Below are positions 45,328 through 54,812 of a stretch of DNA of 64,000 bases, piece after piece. Position numbers and translations under genes: made by a program. The DNA is from a bacterium HR28 (GTDB lineage Bacteria > Chloroflexota > Chloroflexia > Thermomicrobiales > Thermomicrobiaceae), in NCBI GenBank assembly GCA_002898255.1, contig BEIE01000002.1, positions 62,001-126,000 of the forward strand. Reading direction: 5' to 3'. A model generated the notes under the pieces. That model had not been told where the DNA came from. It did no database searches and saw only the letters and a list, made by a program, of their open reading frames with translations. Each line of letters opens with the position of its first letter. The stretch's first letter is position 1.

Positions 45328-47415
45328 ATGACGTTGACGGTTCGCCAGCGGATTACCGGACTCCTGCTTGCTCTCGCGGTGATCGTTCTCGCGGCCGGTG
45401 GTTTCAGCTGGTTCGCTGCGCTGCAAGCTCAGGAAAGAACGCGACTCCTCCAGCAAGAGCTCACGACGCTCGCGGTTGTCTCCGATGCTTCGCGAGCCAT
45501 GGTGCAACTCCGCGCCGATGTTGTCTCTCACATCGCCGCTGCACTCGATGACGAAACCAAACAGGAGATTGAAAACAAGATCGTGTCGACGACACAAGCC
45601 ATCGCGGCCGACCTGGATACGCTCCAACAGTCACGCCTCTCCCCGGAACAGCAACAATCGGTCGCCCAACTACGGCAGGCCTGGGAGGACTACTGGACGG
45701 CAGCGAGTCAGGCGCTGCAGCTCAGCCGCCAACGCGCCATCGTCAATGCGCAACAGCAGTTGACGCAGGAAGCTGAACCTCGTTACATGACTCTACTGAA
45801 CACTGTTAGACAACTTGAGCAGAGTATCCAGAGTGAGACCGATCAGTTCGCGAGTGAGTCCGCTACTAGTCTGTCGGCAATTCAGTGGGTCGTAGCCGTC
45901 GCAACCTTGATCGCATTGGTTGCAGTCTTCCTCGGCACTCTCTTTCTCCAACCAATTCTGCGAACCATCGGCGCACTCGCCTCAGCCAGCGAGCGTCTGG
46001 CTGATCGTGAACTCGCTGTCCTCGTGTCTGCCTTGAACCGCATGGCCAACGGCGATCTCACTGCAAGCGTCGCAGTCGAAGCCCAGAGACTTCCTGCCAA
46101 GGGCCACGACGAGCTCGCACGCACTGCCCGAGCGTTCAATCGCATGCTTGAGCAACTCCATCATGTCGCCGAGGCGTTCTCCCGCGCTCGTACCGGATTG
46201 GAACAACTCGTCGGGGACGTGCAGCAAGGCAGTGTACGTGTCCATCACGCCGGGGATGAGGTTCGGCAACTCGCCACACAACTTGACACTGGCATCCGCT
46301 CAGTGACGTCAGCAATTTCTGAAGTCGCTCGCGGTTCCGCCCAGCAAGCAGAAGAAATCAGCGGAGCCAGCACCATCATCGAGGATATGCAGCGCACCGT
46401 CTCCGCAGTCGCTCGCGCCGCTCACGAGCAGGGACGCGCGCTGCGCGAGGCTGCCGAACTTGCTCGTGCAGTCGCCCTGCACATGCGCGAGGTCGAGGAG
46501 CACGCTCGCAGCGTCAGTGCCCGTGCGGGTGATAACGCCGCCCAAGCAACCGACGGTGATCGCACGGTCACCGAAACACTTGCCGCCATGGAACAGGTAC
46601 GGGCACAAGTAGAACAGACAGCGCGCACTGTCAGCTCTTTGGGCGACCGTTCGCAGCAGATCGGCGAGATTGTCCGTGTCATCCAGGAAATCACAGAGCA
46701 GACGAACCTCTTAGCACTCAACGCGGCCATCGAGGCAGCGCGCGCTGGTGAGGCAGGCAAGGGCTTCGCTGTCGTGGCGGAGGAAGTTCGCAAGCTAGCC
46801 GAGCGTTCCTCTCAGTCCACCGGTGAGATCAGCCGCATGGTTACCGATATTCAACGTACCGTCGCCGAAACGGTCACGGCCATGACGGAGAGCGCTTCTG
46901 CCGTCGAGGAACTCGCCACAAAGGCTCGGGCCGTGGCGGCTGCCTTCCAGCGCATTCACCAGGGTGCGGTAGCTATCGCCGCTGCAAACCAGGAGCTCCA
47001 ACGTTCGCTCGTCACCAGCACTCAGTACAGCGGTCAGCTGCGCGAGGCTCTCGAGAACACCGCTGCTATCGCCGAAGAGAACGCCGCAGCTGCTGCTCAA
47101 CTGAGTGGTAGCGCAGAGCGCGTCCGCAGTGCAGTCCAGCGGGTCTCAGCGATTGCCGAACAGCACGCTGCTGCCGCCGAGGAAGTCTCGAGTGCCGCCG
47201 AGCAGATGGAAGCTCGCGTGCGCGATGTCGCCACTGCTGCCGAACATCTTGTCCAGCTCGCGGCCGACCTGACCGACTCCCTTGCTCGGTTCCAACTCGG
47301 TCAGACCGAACAAGTGTCGGTGTACTTTGACAAGTCAGCTTCGCAACTCACCACGCCGTCGCAATTACCGTCTCCCCATCGCGTTCGGAGTTCTGAACTC
47401 ACGCCCGTTTCGTGA
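45328..47415 (+). CDS. Methyl-accepting chemotaxis protein
   Basis: A 695-residue transmembrane receptor. TM1 ([20 protein letters not shown]) is followed by a helical extracytoplasmic sensor of about 145 residues, TM2 ([20 protein letters not shown]), a HAMP domain, and a long coiled coil. The signalling tip is [19 protein letters not shown] and [18 protein letters not shown], the hairpin contacted by CheA/CheW. The sensor is a four-helix-bundle type with many Gln residues, so the ligand is unknown. No che genes are in the window. The ATG at 45328 follows GGAGGGAGGG; another ATG at 45310 is possible. A 15-bp hairpin follows. Confidence 0.93.
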   Translation: MTLTVRQRITGLLLALAVIVLAAGGFSWFAALQAQERTRLLQQELTTLAVVSDASRAMVQLRADVVSHIAAALDDETKQEIENKIVSTTQAIAADLDTLQQSRLSPEQQQSVAQLRQAWEDYWTAASQALQLSRQRAIVNAQQQLTQEAEPRYMTLLNTVRQLEQSIQSETDQFASESATSLSAIQWVVAVATLIALVAVFLGTLFLQPILRTIGALASASERLADRELAVLVSALNRMANGDLTASVAVEAQRLPAKGHDELARTARAFNRMLEQLHHVAEAFSRARTGLEQLVGDVQQGSVRVHHAGDEVRQLATQLDTGIRSVTSAISEVARGSAQQAEEISGASTIIEDMQRTVSAVARAAHEQGRALREAAELARAVALHMREVEEHARSVSARAGDNAAQATDGDRTVTETLAAMEQVRAQVEQTARTVSSLGDRSQQIGEIVRVIQEITEQTNLLALNAAIEAARAGEAGKGFAVVAEEVRKLAERSSQSTGEISRMVTDIQRTVAETVTAMTESASAVEELATKARAVAAAFQRIHQGAVAIAAANQELQRSLVTSTQYSGQLREALENTAAIAEENAAAAAQLSGSAERVRSAVQRVSAIAEQHAAAAEEVSSAAEQMEARVRDVATAAEHLVQLAADLTDSLARFQLGQTEQVSVYFDKSASQLTTPSQLPSPHRVRSSELTPVS

Positions 47416-47431
47416 GGAGCCCCGCTCAATC

Positions 47432-47467
47432 CAGTCGTGGCCGCGCGACCTTGCGCGGCCACGACTG
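47432..47467 (+). terminator. 15-bp perfect hairpin after the chemoreceptor gene
   Basis: CAGTCGTGGCCGCGC at 47432-47446, a six-base loop and the exact complement at 47453-47467, 16 bases after the stop. Very stable; no T-tract. Confidence 0.78.
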
Positions 47468-47643
47468 TCCCACTCCACCGAGATGAACCTTCCCAGACGC
47501 CAGTACCAGTGGTGAGACGAACGAATGCTTTCAGGAATATCCCCAGCTCACCCTGCCGCTGTGCTGCCTATCCATCCGATCGATCTCCTGCCGATCCGCT
47601 TGGACTGCGGGCGGCTACACTTTCGATCAGCAAGAGCAGAGGA

Positions 47644-48456
47644 ATGGAGGCTGGCCTCCCTATGGTACCTATCGAGTCAGCGCGACTGATCCAGGGCTTC
47701 CTCATTGACGTCGACGGTGTCCTCCACGTCGATGGAGACCCCATCCCCGGTGCGGCCGAGGCGCTGCAGCGCCTCAACGCCCTCGGTATCCCCTACGTGC
47801 TCCTCACCAACACCACCATCCGTACCCGCCGCCAACTCGGGGAACTCCTCCGCACACTCGGCTTTCCTGTGAGTGACGACCAGCTCGTTACCGCTGGCGC
47901 AGCCACAGCTGCCTACCTCCGTACCCACTATCCTGACCAGCGGTGCTTCCTCCTCGTCGAAGGTGACGTCCGCGAGGAGTTTGCCGGAATTCCTCTTGTC
48001 GAGGACGACAGTGCCACCGTCGTCGTGCTCGGCGGCGCAGGCAGCGTCTACACCTACGACCGCTTGAACCTGGCCTTCCGCCTGCTTCTCCGTGGCGCGC
48101 ACTTCGTCGCCATGCACCGCAACCTCGTCTGGGAACGCCGCGATGGCCTTGCCCTTGATACCGGCGCCTTCCTGATGGGACTCGAAGCCGCCACCGGTCG
48201 CCAGGCTCACCTTGTCGGTAAACCTTCCCCCGACTTCTTCCAAGCCGGGCTCGCTCGCCTTGGACTCCCACCGGAGCGCGTCGCCATGGTCGGTGACAGT
48301 CTTACCGCCGATATTGCGCCGGCCCAAGCACTCGGCATGACCGGTATCCTCGTCCAAACCGGACGTTTCCGCCCAAGTGACCTGGAGACCGGCCAACCTG
48401 ACGTCCTCCTCCCGTCATTCGCCGAGCTCCCCACCTGGCTCACAAGCGCGCATTGA
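47644..48456 (+). CDS. HAD-superfamily hydrolase, subclass IIA (NagD-like)
   Basis: A 270-residue phosphatase. Motif I is FLIDVDGVLHVDGDPIPGA, motif II is YVLLTNTTIRT, and motifs III/IV are seen in LVGKPSPDFF and VAMVGDSLTADI. This pattern belongs to the IIA group with a C2b cap, which includes NagD and phosphoglycolate phosphatases acting on small phosphate esters. The ATG at 47644 follows CAGAGGA; a second ATG at 47662 is also possible. The first about 80 bases after residue 14 are duplicated at 42767. Confidence 0.92.
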   Translation: MEAGLPMVPIESARLIQGFLIDVDGVLHVDGDPIPGAAEALQRLNALGIPYVLLTNTTIRTRRQLGELLRTLGFPVSDDQLVTAGAATAAYLRTHYPDQRCFLLVEGDVREEFAGIPLVEDDSATVVVLGGAGSVYTYDRLNLAFRLLLRGAHFVAMHRNLVWERRDGLALDTGAFLMGLEAATGRQAHLVGKPSPDFFQAGLARLGLPPERVAMVGDSLTADIAPAQALGMTGILVQTGRFRPSDLETGQPDVLLPSFAELPTWLTSAH

Positions 48457-48640
48457 CCAGCGGACGCTTTCTCGCTTCCCAACCCTCGCCGCAGCTACCC
48501 TGGCGCATCCTCCGCGCACCGCCAACCACTACGCGGCACCACGAAGGCTATCGCTGGTCAACACCTCCCGCTGGGAACTCGCCAAACTACTGGAGCATGA
48601 CCCATCGCACTCCCTCGACCGCCACTCCGGCAATACCTTG

Positions 48641-49960
48641 TCAGGGACGAACTGCGGCTTCCGCCCGGAGCGACAAGATCGCCTCCGCAGCACGCAGCCC
48701 ACTCTCAATCGCTCCGTGCACCGTCGACGGACGCTCCACGCTCGCATGCTCGCCAGCGAAGACCAGTCGTCCACCAATGACGGAACGGAAACGCGCTCGC
48801 AGGCCAGCCCCACCTGGTGGCACCACCGAGTATCCCCCACGGCACCACGGATCGTTCGTCCAGTCGATCACTACACCCCGGCGCACTGCTCCACCCAGGT
48901 CGACACCCAATACCGCACCTAAAGCCTGGACGACCTCACGGATCGCAGAGTCGACAGGGAGCTTCCCGAGCCGCTGTGCATCGCTTCCGCCGGTAAGCAG
49001 GCTGAAGACCGGCTCGGGCGCTGCGAAGCCGAGCCCCGGACGCTCCCAGATACCATGCGGGCGTGTCACAAATAGACACCCAATCTCTGGTCCCCACGGA
49101 TCATGCGCAAACTCCACGACCACCTTCAGCGACCGGCCGGGATCAAGTCGTTCGATCGCTTCGCTCAGTTCTTCCGGAAGCTCAGGCGAGAACTCGACTG
49201 TTCCCGCTTGCAGCACGCCGAGGGGGAGTGCGACCACCACCCAGCGCCCCCAGTGCTCACCGTCTGACGCCAGCACACGAACTCCCTCAGCGTTCCACTC
49301 GACGCGCTCAACCACACAGCCGAGCCGGACACGCTCTCCAAGCTCAGCCGCCATCCGGTCCGCCAGCGCTTGTTCTCCCTCGGCAATCCGCCAGTTGCGT
49401 AGCCCATCGCCTTCGTAGGTTGCTTCGATCTCACCGTAAACACTAATCTCCTCCAGATCGGCAGACCAGCCGATCGCCGCAAGGGCCTGCCACAGCTCCC
49501 AAAGTTCCGGAGTGACATGAATTCCTTGCTCCGTCGCCCACCAACGAAGCGCCGTGGCTAAGTTCGTGTCAGGTCGCCCGGTCCTGTACCATGCCTCCGC
49601 AGCCTGCCCAAGCGGTGCAAAGATCCCCTCCCCAACCGGGCGCGAGAGGTCTACGGAGGGCATCACACGACCATTGATCCCCACGTACCGTCGGTCTTGG
49701 CTGGGGTCATCCAGCGCGCGAAGCCCGTATCGCTCGAGGAACCGCCAGGTAATTACCCGGTCGCCGTGGATGAACTCAGCTCCCAGTTCCACTGGAAACG
49801 GGCCATACTCGAAGCTTGTCCAAAGTCGCCCTCCAACTCGGTCGCGTGCTTCCAGCAGTTCCACCTCGACGCCCGCTTGCTGCAGTCGCCACGCTGCCGC
49901 AAGCCCAGCAATTCCTCCCCCAAGAACCAGCACCCGATCCGGTATCGCGTGCTCGCCCAC
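48641..49960 (-). CDS. Flavin-dependent amine oxidase
   Basis: A 439-residue FAD oxidoreductase. The N-terminal RVLVLGGGIAGLAAAWRLQQ and LLEARDRVGGRLWT bind FAD, and the C-terminal RLVFAGEHASVERPSTVHGA closes the flavin site. The overall plan matches monoamine/polyamine oxidases, which deaminate amines outside or inside the cell using O2. No signal peptide is seen, so it is probably cytoplasmic. The start is likely the GTG at 49960, placed six bases after AAAGGAGG; open frame continues upstream to 49999. A relation to the TTQ-like locus is possible only in a general sense. Confidence 0.9.
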   Translation of the reverse strand: MGEHAIPDRVLVLGGGIAGLAAAWRLQQAGVEVELLEARDRVGGRLWTSFEYGPFPVELGAEFIHGDRVITWRFLERYGLRALDDPSQDRRYVGINGRVMPSVDLSRPVGEGIFAPLGQAAEAWYRTGRPDTNLATALRWWATEQGIHVTPELWELWQALAAIGWSADLEEISVYGEIEATYEGDGLRNWRIAEGEQALADRMAAELGERVRLGCVVERVEWNAEGVRVLASDGEHWGRWVVVALPLGVLQAGTVEFSPELPEELSEAIERLDPGRSLKVVVEFAHDPWGPEIGCLFVTRPHGIWERPGLGFAAPEPVFSLLTGGSDAQRLGKLPVDSAIREVVQALGAVLGVDLGGAVRRGVVIDWTNDPWCRGGYSVVPPGGAGLRARFRSVIGGRLVFAGEHASVERPSTVHGAIESGLRAAEAILSLRAEAAVRP

Positions 49961-50050
49961 CACACTCCTCCTTTCCGCACTCCCCGTGCGGCTCATCATA
50001 GCCCTTCAGTGTGATGCGAGCACGCGTGTTTCGGCAACCTGCTGCCCTTC

Positions 50051-50760
50051 TCACCCCAGCATTGCCAGCGTCAGCATGCCTACGACCAGCGGCCCACCGA
50101 GCCACATCACCAACCCACCAAAGACCTGGTCAGCCAGCAGACGAGAGGGTTCCGCGATCTCCAATAAGTAGTGATGGCACAGCACGCCCGGCCAAAAGGT
50201 CACGAGATCCCAGAAATGCTCGATTGTGTTCCACCAAGTACTCGGGACACGGCTCGCCTGGCATCGCTGTGAAAGCACCGTCGTACCGGTGGCGCCCCGA
50301 CAACCAGCCACCGGTACAGGAGCGCCCCAAGAAAGAAGGTGATGTGCTCCAGATCATGCAGCCAGCGCCGGGTTCGGGCTGCATCGTACAGTGGCGAGGA
50401 ATGCCACGCTCACAGTGACACATTCCCGGCCACGAGCGCGACCGTCAGTCGCGTTGCCTGATTCAGCAGCCGCCGTACCAGTTGCCAACCGCAACGCGGT
50501 AATGACCACCTGGCCATCGTCAGCGGCCAACCTGCCAAGAGCAACGGTGCTGCTTACAGCAGCGCCAGATGTTGCATATGTGCCAAGAGAAAAGCCCACC
50601 GAGCTCGTCCAGCGGCGAGAGGAGGTCGGGGCAAAACCAAGCAGCCGCCAACACGCCTTCAAAGCAGTCCAAAAGGCAATCCCTTTGCCGGAAATCCGTC
50701 CTGATCCAAAAAGTTCACCGGTGGCCATTCCTACCAGAACAGTGAGCACAGGGAAGTGCC
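50051..50760 (-). pseudogene. Decayed cytochrome oxidase assembly protein CtaG (caa3 type)
   Basis: One minus-strand frame carries FLLAHMQHLALL, a TAA at 50554-50556, then AAPLLLAGWPLTM, followed by a TGA at 50410-50412 and AWHSSPLYDAARTRRWLHDL and EHITFFLGALLYRWLVVG. After a frameshift near 50270 another frame gives EHFWDLVTFWPGVLCHHYLL and RLLADQVFGGLVMWLGGPL. The order HM-QH, PLL-G-PL, WH-P-LYDAA, H-EH and ADQ-GG-MW is the CtaG_caa3 pattern. Two stops and a shift make it a pseudogene. It lies immediately downstream of the transporter gene. Confidence 0.75.
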
Positions 50761-50866
50761 TTGTCCAGCTGCCTAGATCGAGCAAGACCGTTACCGGCAG
50801 CCAGATCCATGGCTCCGCCCTGTTCTGTGCTCCCTTGAGCGATGGCAACCGCCGGCCACTCGTTGG

Positions 50867-51706
50867 TCATACACTTCGCCGACTATACGACCAGGCAAGC
50901 GCAATCCCGGTGAACAGCCCTCCTCCGACAATATTGCCCAGTGTTGCCGGCACCTGATTCCACACCCACCAGGTACCCAGACTAAGCGGTGCTCCAGCCA
51001 GCATCCCAGCCGGGATGACGAACATGTTGACGACTGAGTGTTCATACCCTAGCCCGAAGAACGTCATGATCGGGAGCCACATCGCCACGACCTTGCCGAC
51101 TGTCGAACGCGAGCTGAAGCCCAGCATGGTGCCAATTGTTACCAGCCAGTTCGCAAGCACCGCCTTGGTGAAGGCCGTCAGCCAACCGCGCCACTCTGCC
51201 TCCGCATAGGCTACTGTCTTGCTCAAAGCGAGTTGGCGCAGCTGCTCCCCAACCGCACCAGCGTCATGGCTCCACCATCCTGTGAGAGAAGCCACGGCAA
51301 GTACAGCAAAACTCGCGCCACCTACCAGATTGCCGAGATAGACCCACCACCAGTTGCGCCCAACCGCTCCAGCATCTACACGCCCTACATACCAACCCGC
51401 CGGAAGGAGAGCAAAGTTGCCGGTCGCGAGCTCCATACCCAACAACACCAGGATGCAGAACCCCACTGGGAAAATCATGGCACCGACAATGCGTGGCAAC
51501 CCCTGTGCCCAGGCCGTCACCGCGAGCAGCGTTGCTGCAGCCAGCAGCGCACCGCTCAGTGCTCCCCGCACCACCATTGGTGCAACCGCCAGCCGAGCCT
51601 TCTGCTCGCTTGCCTCAAGTGCCGCCGCCACCAGGTCGTAGGGACTCACTGCGTCAGTAGCCAATCTGGCCACCGCTTCTCCTTGAACCGTTGCCTGCTC
51701 TCGCAT
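50867..51706 (-). CDS. Formate/nitrite transporter family channel
   Basis: A 279-residue FNT protein with six membrane helices. The conserved GMELATGNFALL helix break and LVTIGTMLGFSS with the second half-helix ANWLVT are visible, together with MTFFGLGYEHSVVNMFVIPAG, the typical HSVVNMF histidine motif. FNT channels carry formate, nitrite or hydrosulfide. The ATG at 51706 follows GAGGGGGCAGCC. It is the only intact gene between two oxidase-related remnants on the same strand, suggesting it was part of a respiratory locus. Confidence 0.92.
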   Translation of the reverse strand: MREQATVQGEAVARLATDAVSPYDLVAAALEASEQKARLAVAPMVVRGALSGALLAAATLLAVTAWAQGLPRIVGAMIFPVGFCILVLLGMELATGNFALLPAGWYVGRVDAGAVGRNWWWVYLGNLVGGASFAVLAVASLTGWWSHDAGAVGEQLRQLALSKTVAYAEAEWRGWLTAFTKAVLANWLVTIGTMLGFSSRSTVGKVVAMWLPIMTFFGLGYEHSVVNMFVIPAGMLAGAPLSLGTWWVWNQVPATLGNIVGGGLFTGIALAWSYSRRSV

Positions 51707-51733
51707 GGCTGCCCCCTCGCTCTTGTCGAACAA

Positions 51734-52059
51734 CGACGCCAGCCACGTTGGCGACGCCTCTGTACCGCGAAGCGGATTGCTTGGCGGCCCAGAACTGAGT
51801 ACCTACAGCTGACCACCTTCTCAAGCGGTATGGAGACGACAAACAGCCTTCTCCCCGCTTGCCAAACAAATCGATAGCCCTTGAGTTTTCTGTCGAATTC
51901 CTTGTGCTTGATCCTACCTGATGACCCCACCCAGCGTAGATCAGCCTGCACGCCGGTTCGATGGGAAGATGGAAGCAACTCGGAAGACTCCTAGACCCTC
52001 ACCTGGGCACAGCGAGCCGGTAATCCCCTTGTCACTGACTGCCACTGATTTCAGCTCAC
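51734..52059. other. Interval between transporter gene and oxidase remnant
   Basis: About 330 bases without a supported gene; possibly more decayed sequence of the oxidase locus. Confidence 0.4.
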
Positions 52060-52661
52060 GCTGAGGTAAGACAAAGTCGTCGAAACCTGTGACTGAAGCA
52101 GGCGCCAAGCGGCCAAGACCACGCGGAGGACCAAAATCAGGAGTCTAAGGAACGTTATGCCGAGGAGCAGCAGGAACGGCACGGGCCTACTGAGCCAGCC
52201 CCTGCCAAGCTGCGATGGGCCCGGCTTGCTGAACAAGGCACACTCTGGAATCCAGACAGCAAAAACGCAAAGACGAACCCTATAGCACCAATCGCGTCGG
52301 GCCCCTCCAGCCGACGCGCAAGAGAGCTACTCACCCAACCCGCGACTCTACCCAGCGTATGGAAGAGAGTCGCCCAGGTAAAGCCCACACCCCCAAAGAG
52401 ATACTAGGAGCAGAAAAATGCTGGCACCCACAAGGTGTTGTGCATCACGTTGTTGATCACAATTGTTCCGTCGAGCACTGCGGCAACGCCCCCGACAATC
52501 CAACCCCACAGTCCGTCCAGAATGACGATGACAGGAACTGACCAACGCACTGCGATCCATACAGAAGGCCAAGACTCCCCACAATGATGACGAAGAAGCC
52601 CGGAACACCACCGTATCAGAACCGACCCTCCCAATACGGTGTCATGGTCACGACTGGACAA
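52060..52661 (-). pseudogene. Decayed haem-copper oxidase subunit I (C-terminal part)
   Basis: Minus-strand fragments in different frames reassemble a subunit I end: GWIVGGVAAVLDGTIVINN, VMHNTLWVPA (the HNT-WVPxHFH region, but the HFH itself is damaged), GVGFTWATLFHTLGRVAGW, then IGAIGFVFAFLLSGFQSVP. The upstream part with the haem and copper histidines is missing or scrambled. The HNTLWVPA motif is closest to short (b(o/a)3-like) oxidases. It is separated by the transporter gene from the CtaG remnant on the same strand. Confidence 0.62.
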
Positions 52662-52759
52662 AGTTCTAGTAGCTGCAGAACTTGTCGCGCCGGACGACTG
52701 CTCGCAACTGCACCATGCGCAGCGTCGCGAGCATCACAGGAGTAGGCCTGTTATTCGTA

Positions 52760-53932
52760 CTACTGGAGCAGATACCGCCGCATCCGCTCAATCGCCTCAA
52801 GCAGATTCTCCAACGAGTTTGCGAAGGAGAGACGTAAATATCCCTCGCCGTACCGCCCGAACGCCGTTCCCGCCAGCGCGGCAACGCCTGCCTGCTCGAG
52901 GAGTTCCCGGGCCAACGTCTCCGCCGACCGCCCCGTACCAGTGATGTTGGGAAAGACATAGAACGCCCCGGCCGGCAACGTGCAGCGTACGCCGGGAAGG
53001 CTGTTTAGCCCCTCCACTACCGCGTCCCGACGTCGCCGGAATTCTGCAACCATTTTCTCCACCGGCTCCTGCGGCCCCCGCAGCGCCGCGAGCCCAGCCC
53101 GTTGCGTGAATCCAGGCACGCACGAATGACAATTCACCGCCAGCCGCACGAGGTGCTCGGCCAGCCAGCGCGGTGCTACTCCAAAGCCAAGTCGCCAACC
53201 GGTCATCGCATACGTCTTGGAGAACCCATCAAGGATCACCGTTCGTTCCGCCATCCCCGGTAGGCTGGCAATGCTCAGTACCTCACCCTCGTAAACGATC
53301 CGCCGATAGATCTCATCAGAAAGCACCATGAAGTCGAATTCCTGCGCCAGGCGCGCTAACTCCTCGAGTGCCTCCCGACCGACCACCGCTCCCGTCGGGT
53401 TATGCGGCGAGTTCACGATCACCAGTCGCGTGCGCTTCGTCACCAGTCGGCGGAGCTCCTCTGGATCGAACGCAAACCCAAACTCCTCACGCAGCGGGAG
53501 CGGCACCGGCGTGGCACCAGCAAAACGGATGACCGACTCATAGATCGGAAATCCCGGATCGGGATAAATCACCTCGGCACCACTTTCCGCCAGCGCAAGG
53601 ATGGTGAAGAACATAATCGGTTTCCCGCCAGGGGTCACAACAACCTGCTCGGGATCGACCGGGATCCCACGCGTCTTGCTCACCTCTTCGGCGATTGCCG
53701 CACGGAGTTCCGGCAGTCCCGCCGCCGGCGTGTAATGCGTGTCCCCCGCCCGCAGCGCCTCAACCGCCGCCTCGACGATGTGCGACGGCGTGTCGAAATC
53801 CGGCTCCCCGATCTCCAAGTGGATGATCGAACGCCCTTGGGCCTCGAGCGCCCGGGCCCGGGCAAGCACTTCAAACGCGCTCTCTGTCCCCAGCCTGCTC
53901 ATTCGTTCCGCGAGCAACTCCCGGAGTTCCAC
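52760..53932 (-). CDS. Class I/II aminotransferase (aspartate aminotransferase-like)
   Basis: A 390-residue PLP enzyme. The PLP-binding lysine is in LDGFSKTYAMTGWRLGF. VNSPHNPTGAVV and VLSDEIYRRIVYEGE hold the conserved Asn, Asp and Tyr, and FANSLENLLEAIERM ends the protein. IHLEIGEPDFDTPSHI is the N-terminal signature of the Igamma/AspC-like group. It probably transaminates aspartate or other amino acids with 2-oxoglutarate. The start is GTG after GGAAAGGAGAAC. The gene is alone. Confidence 0.93.
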   Translation of the reverse strand: MELRELLAERMSRLGTESAFEVLARARALEAQGRSIIHLEIGEPDFDTPSHIVEAAVEALRAGDTHYTPAAGLPELRAAIAEEVSKTRGIPVDPEQVVVTPGGKPIMFFTILALAESGAEVIYPDPGFPIYESVIRFAGATPVPLPLREEFGFAFDPEELRRLVTKRTRLVIVNSPHNPTGAVVGREALEELARLAQEFDFMVLSDEIYRRIVYEGEVLSIASLPGMAERTVILDGFSKTYAMTGWRLGFGVAPRWLAEHLVRLAVNCHSCVPGFTQRAGLAALRGPQEPVEKMVAEFRRRRDAVVEGLNSLPGVRCTLPAGAFYVFPNITGTGRSAETLARELLEQAGVAALAGTAFGRYGEGYLRLSFANSLENLLEAIERMRRYLLQ

Positions 53933-54221
53933 TGGTGTTCTCCTTTCCCGGCCACCCCGCTGCGCTCCGACGATCCATTACTCCTCAGCATGCCATCATC
54001 GCATGCTCGTGCGTCTTCAGCGAGCCTTGCAGGACAAACTTGCCTCTCGCTCCCTCCGCTTGCCCGGACGCGAGGCCGAATCCTTTGGGCATTGCCTTGT
54101 TTTCGATTTTCCGTGGGATAGTCGGCTTGCCACTACGGCTAACGTCACGCATACTCCACACGAGTGTGCGCCGCGGCTGGCCGCAACCAGCCCGCTTGGT
54201 GGAGTGGAGGAGGGAGACGGA

Positions 54222-54431
54222 ATGCGCCGTGACCTGGTACTCGCCCTCATCGTGCCGATCCTTTCGGTCGCCATCGCGGTCGCCATCATTGTTGCCATTG
54301 GCGAGACGCTCCTCTTCGTCCGCGAGATGACGCACGACCGCTGGCCACCGGTCTTCGTCGGCACGGTGATCATGATCGCCTTTACACTTCTCGCCTGGCT
54401 ACTCTCCCGGCGACCATCGACGGCACGCTGA
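54222..54431 (+). CDS. Small two-helix membrane protein
   Basis: A 69-residue protein with two hydrophobic segments (LVLALIVPILSVAIAVAIIV and VFVGTVIMIAFTLLAWLL) separated by a short charged loop MTHDRWPP. I do not recognise a family. The ribosome site GGAGGAGGGAGACGG before ATG is very strong, which supports it as a gene. The gap to mutS (54432-54812) holds nothing I can identify. Confidence 0.72.
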   Translation: MRRDLVLALIVPILSVAIAVAIIVAIGETLLFVREMTHDRWPPVFVGTVIMIAFTLLAWLLSRRPSTAR

Positions 54432-54812
54432 GTCTTGCTCGCCAACTCGTCCCAACCTCGACCGCCGCTCTCATCCAGAGTCGCCCCGGGACCCACCCCT
54501 CGGGGCATGTTCCCTTTTGTACGCCCGCCAACCTCTCACCAACACTGAAGCGGCGGAAGATCCTTGTTCACGTTCCACCGATCACCGAGGCCACGCTGCC
54601 AAGTGACGAACGTTCCAGAATGACAGGGTAGTTCCCGACCATTCCTGCCCTCATCCCGGCGATGCGGCGCGGCACCCTCGCGTCTCCCCTCCCACCCCGC
54701 CCCCGAATCGCCGCAGTTACCGTTGCCAGCCAGTCACTCTACCCCCTCGCCTTCGTATCCTTGACCCTGACGACGCGGACCGAACGACGGGGGAGGGAAA
54801 GGACAGTTACCC

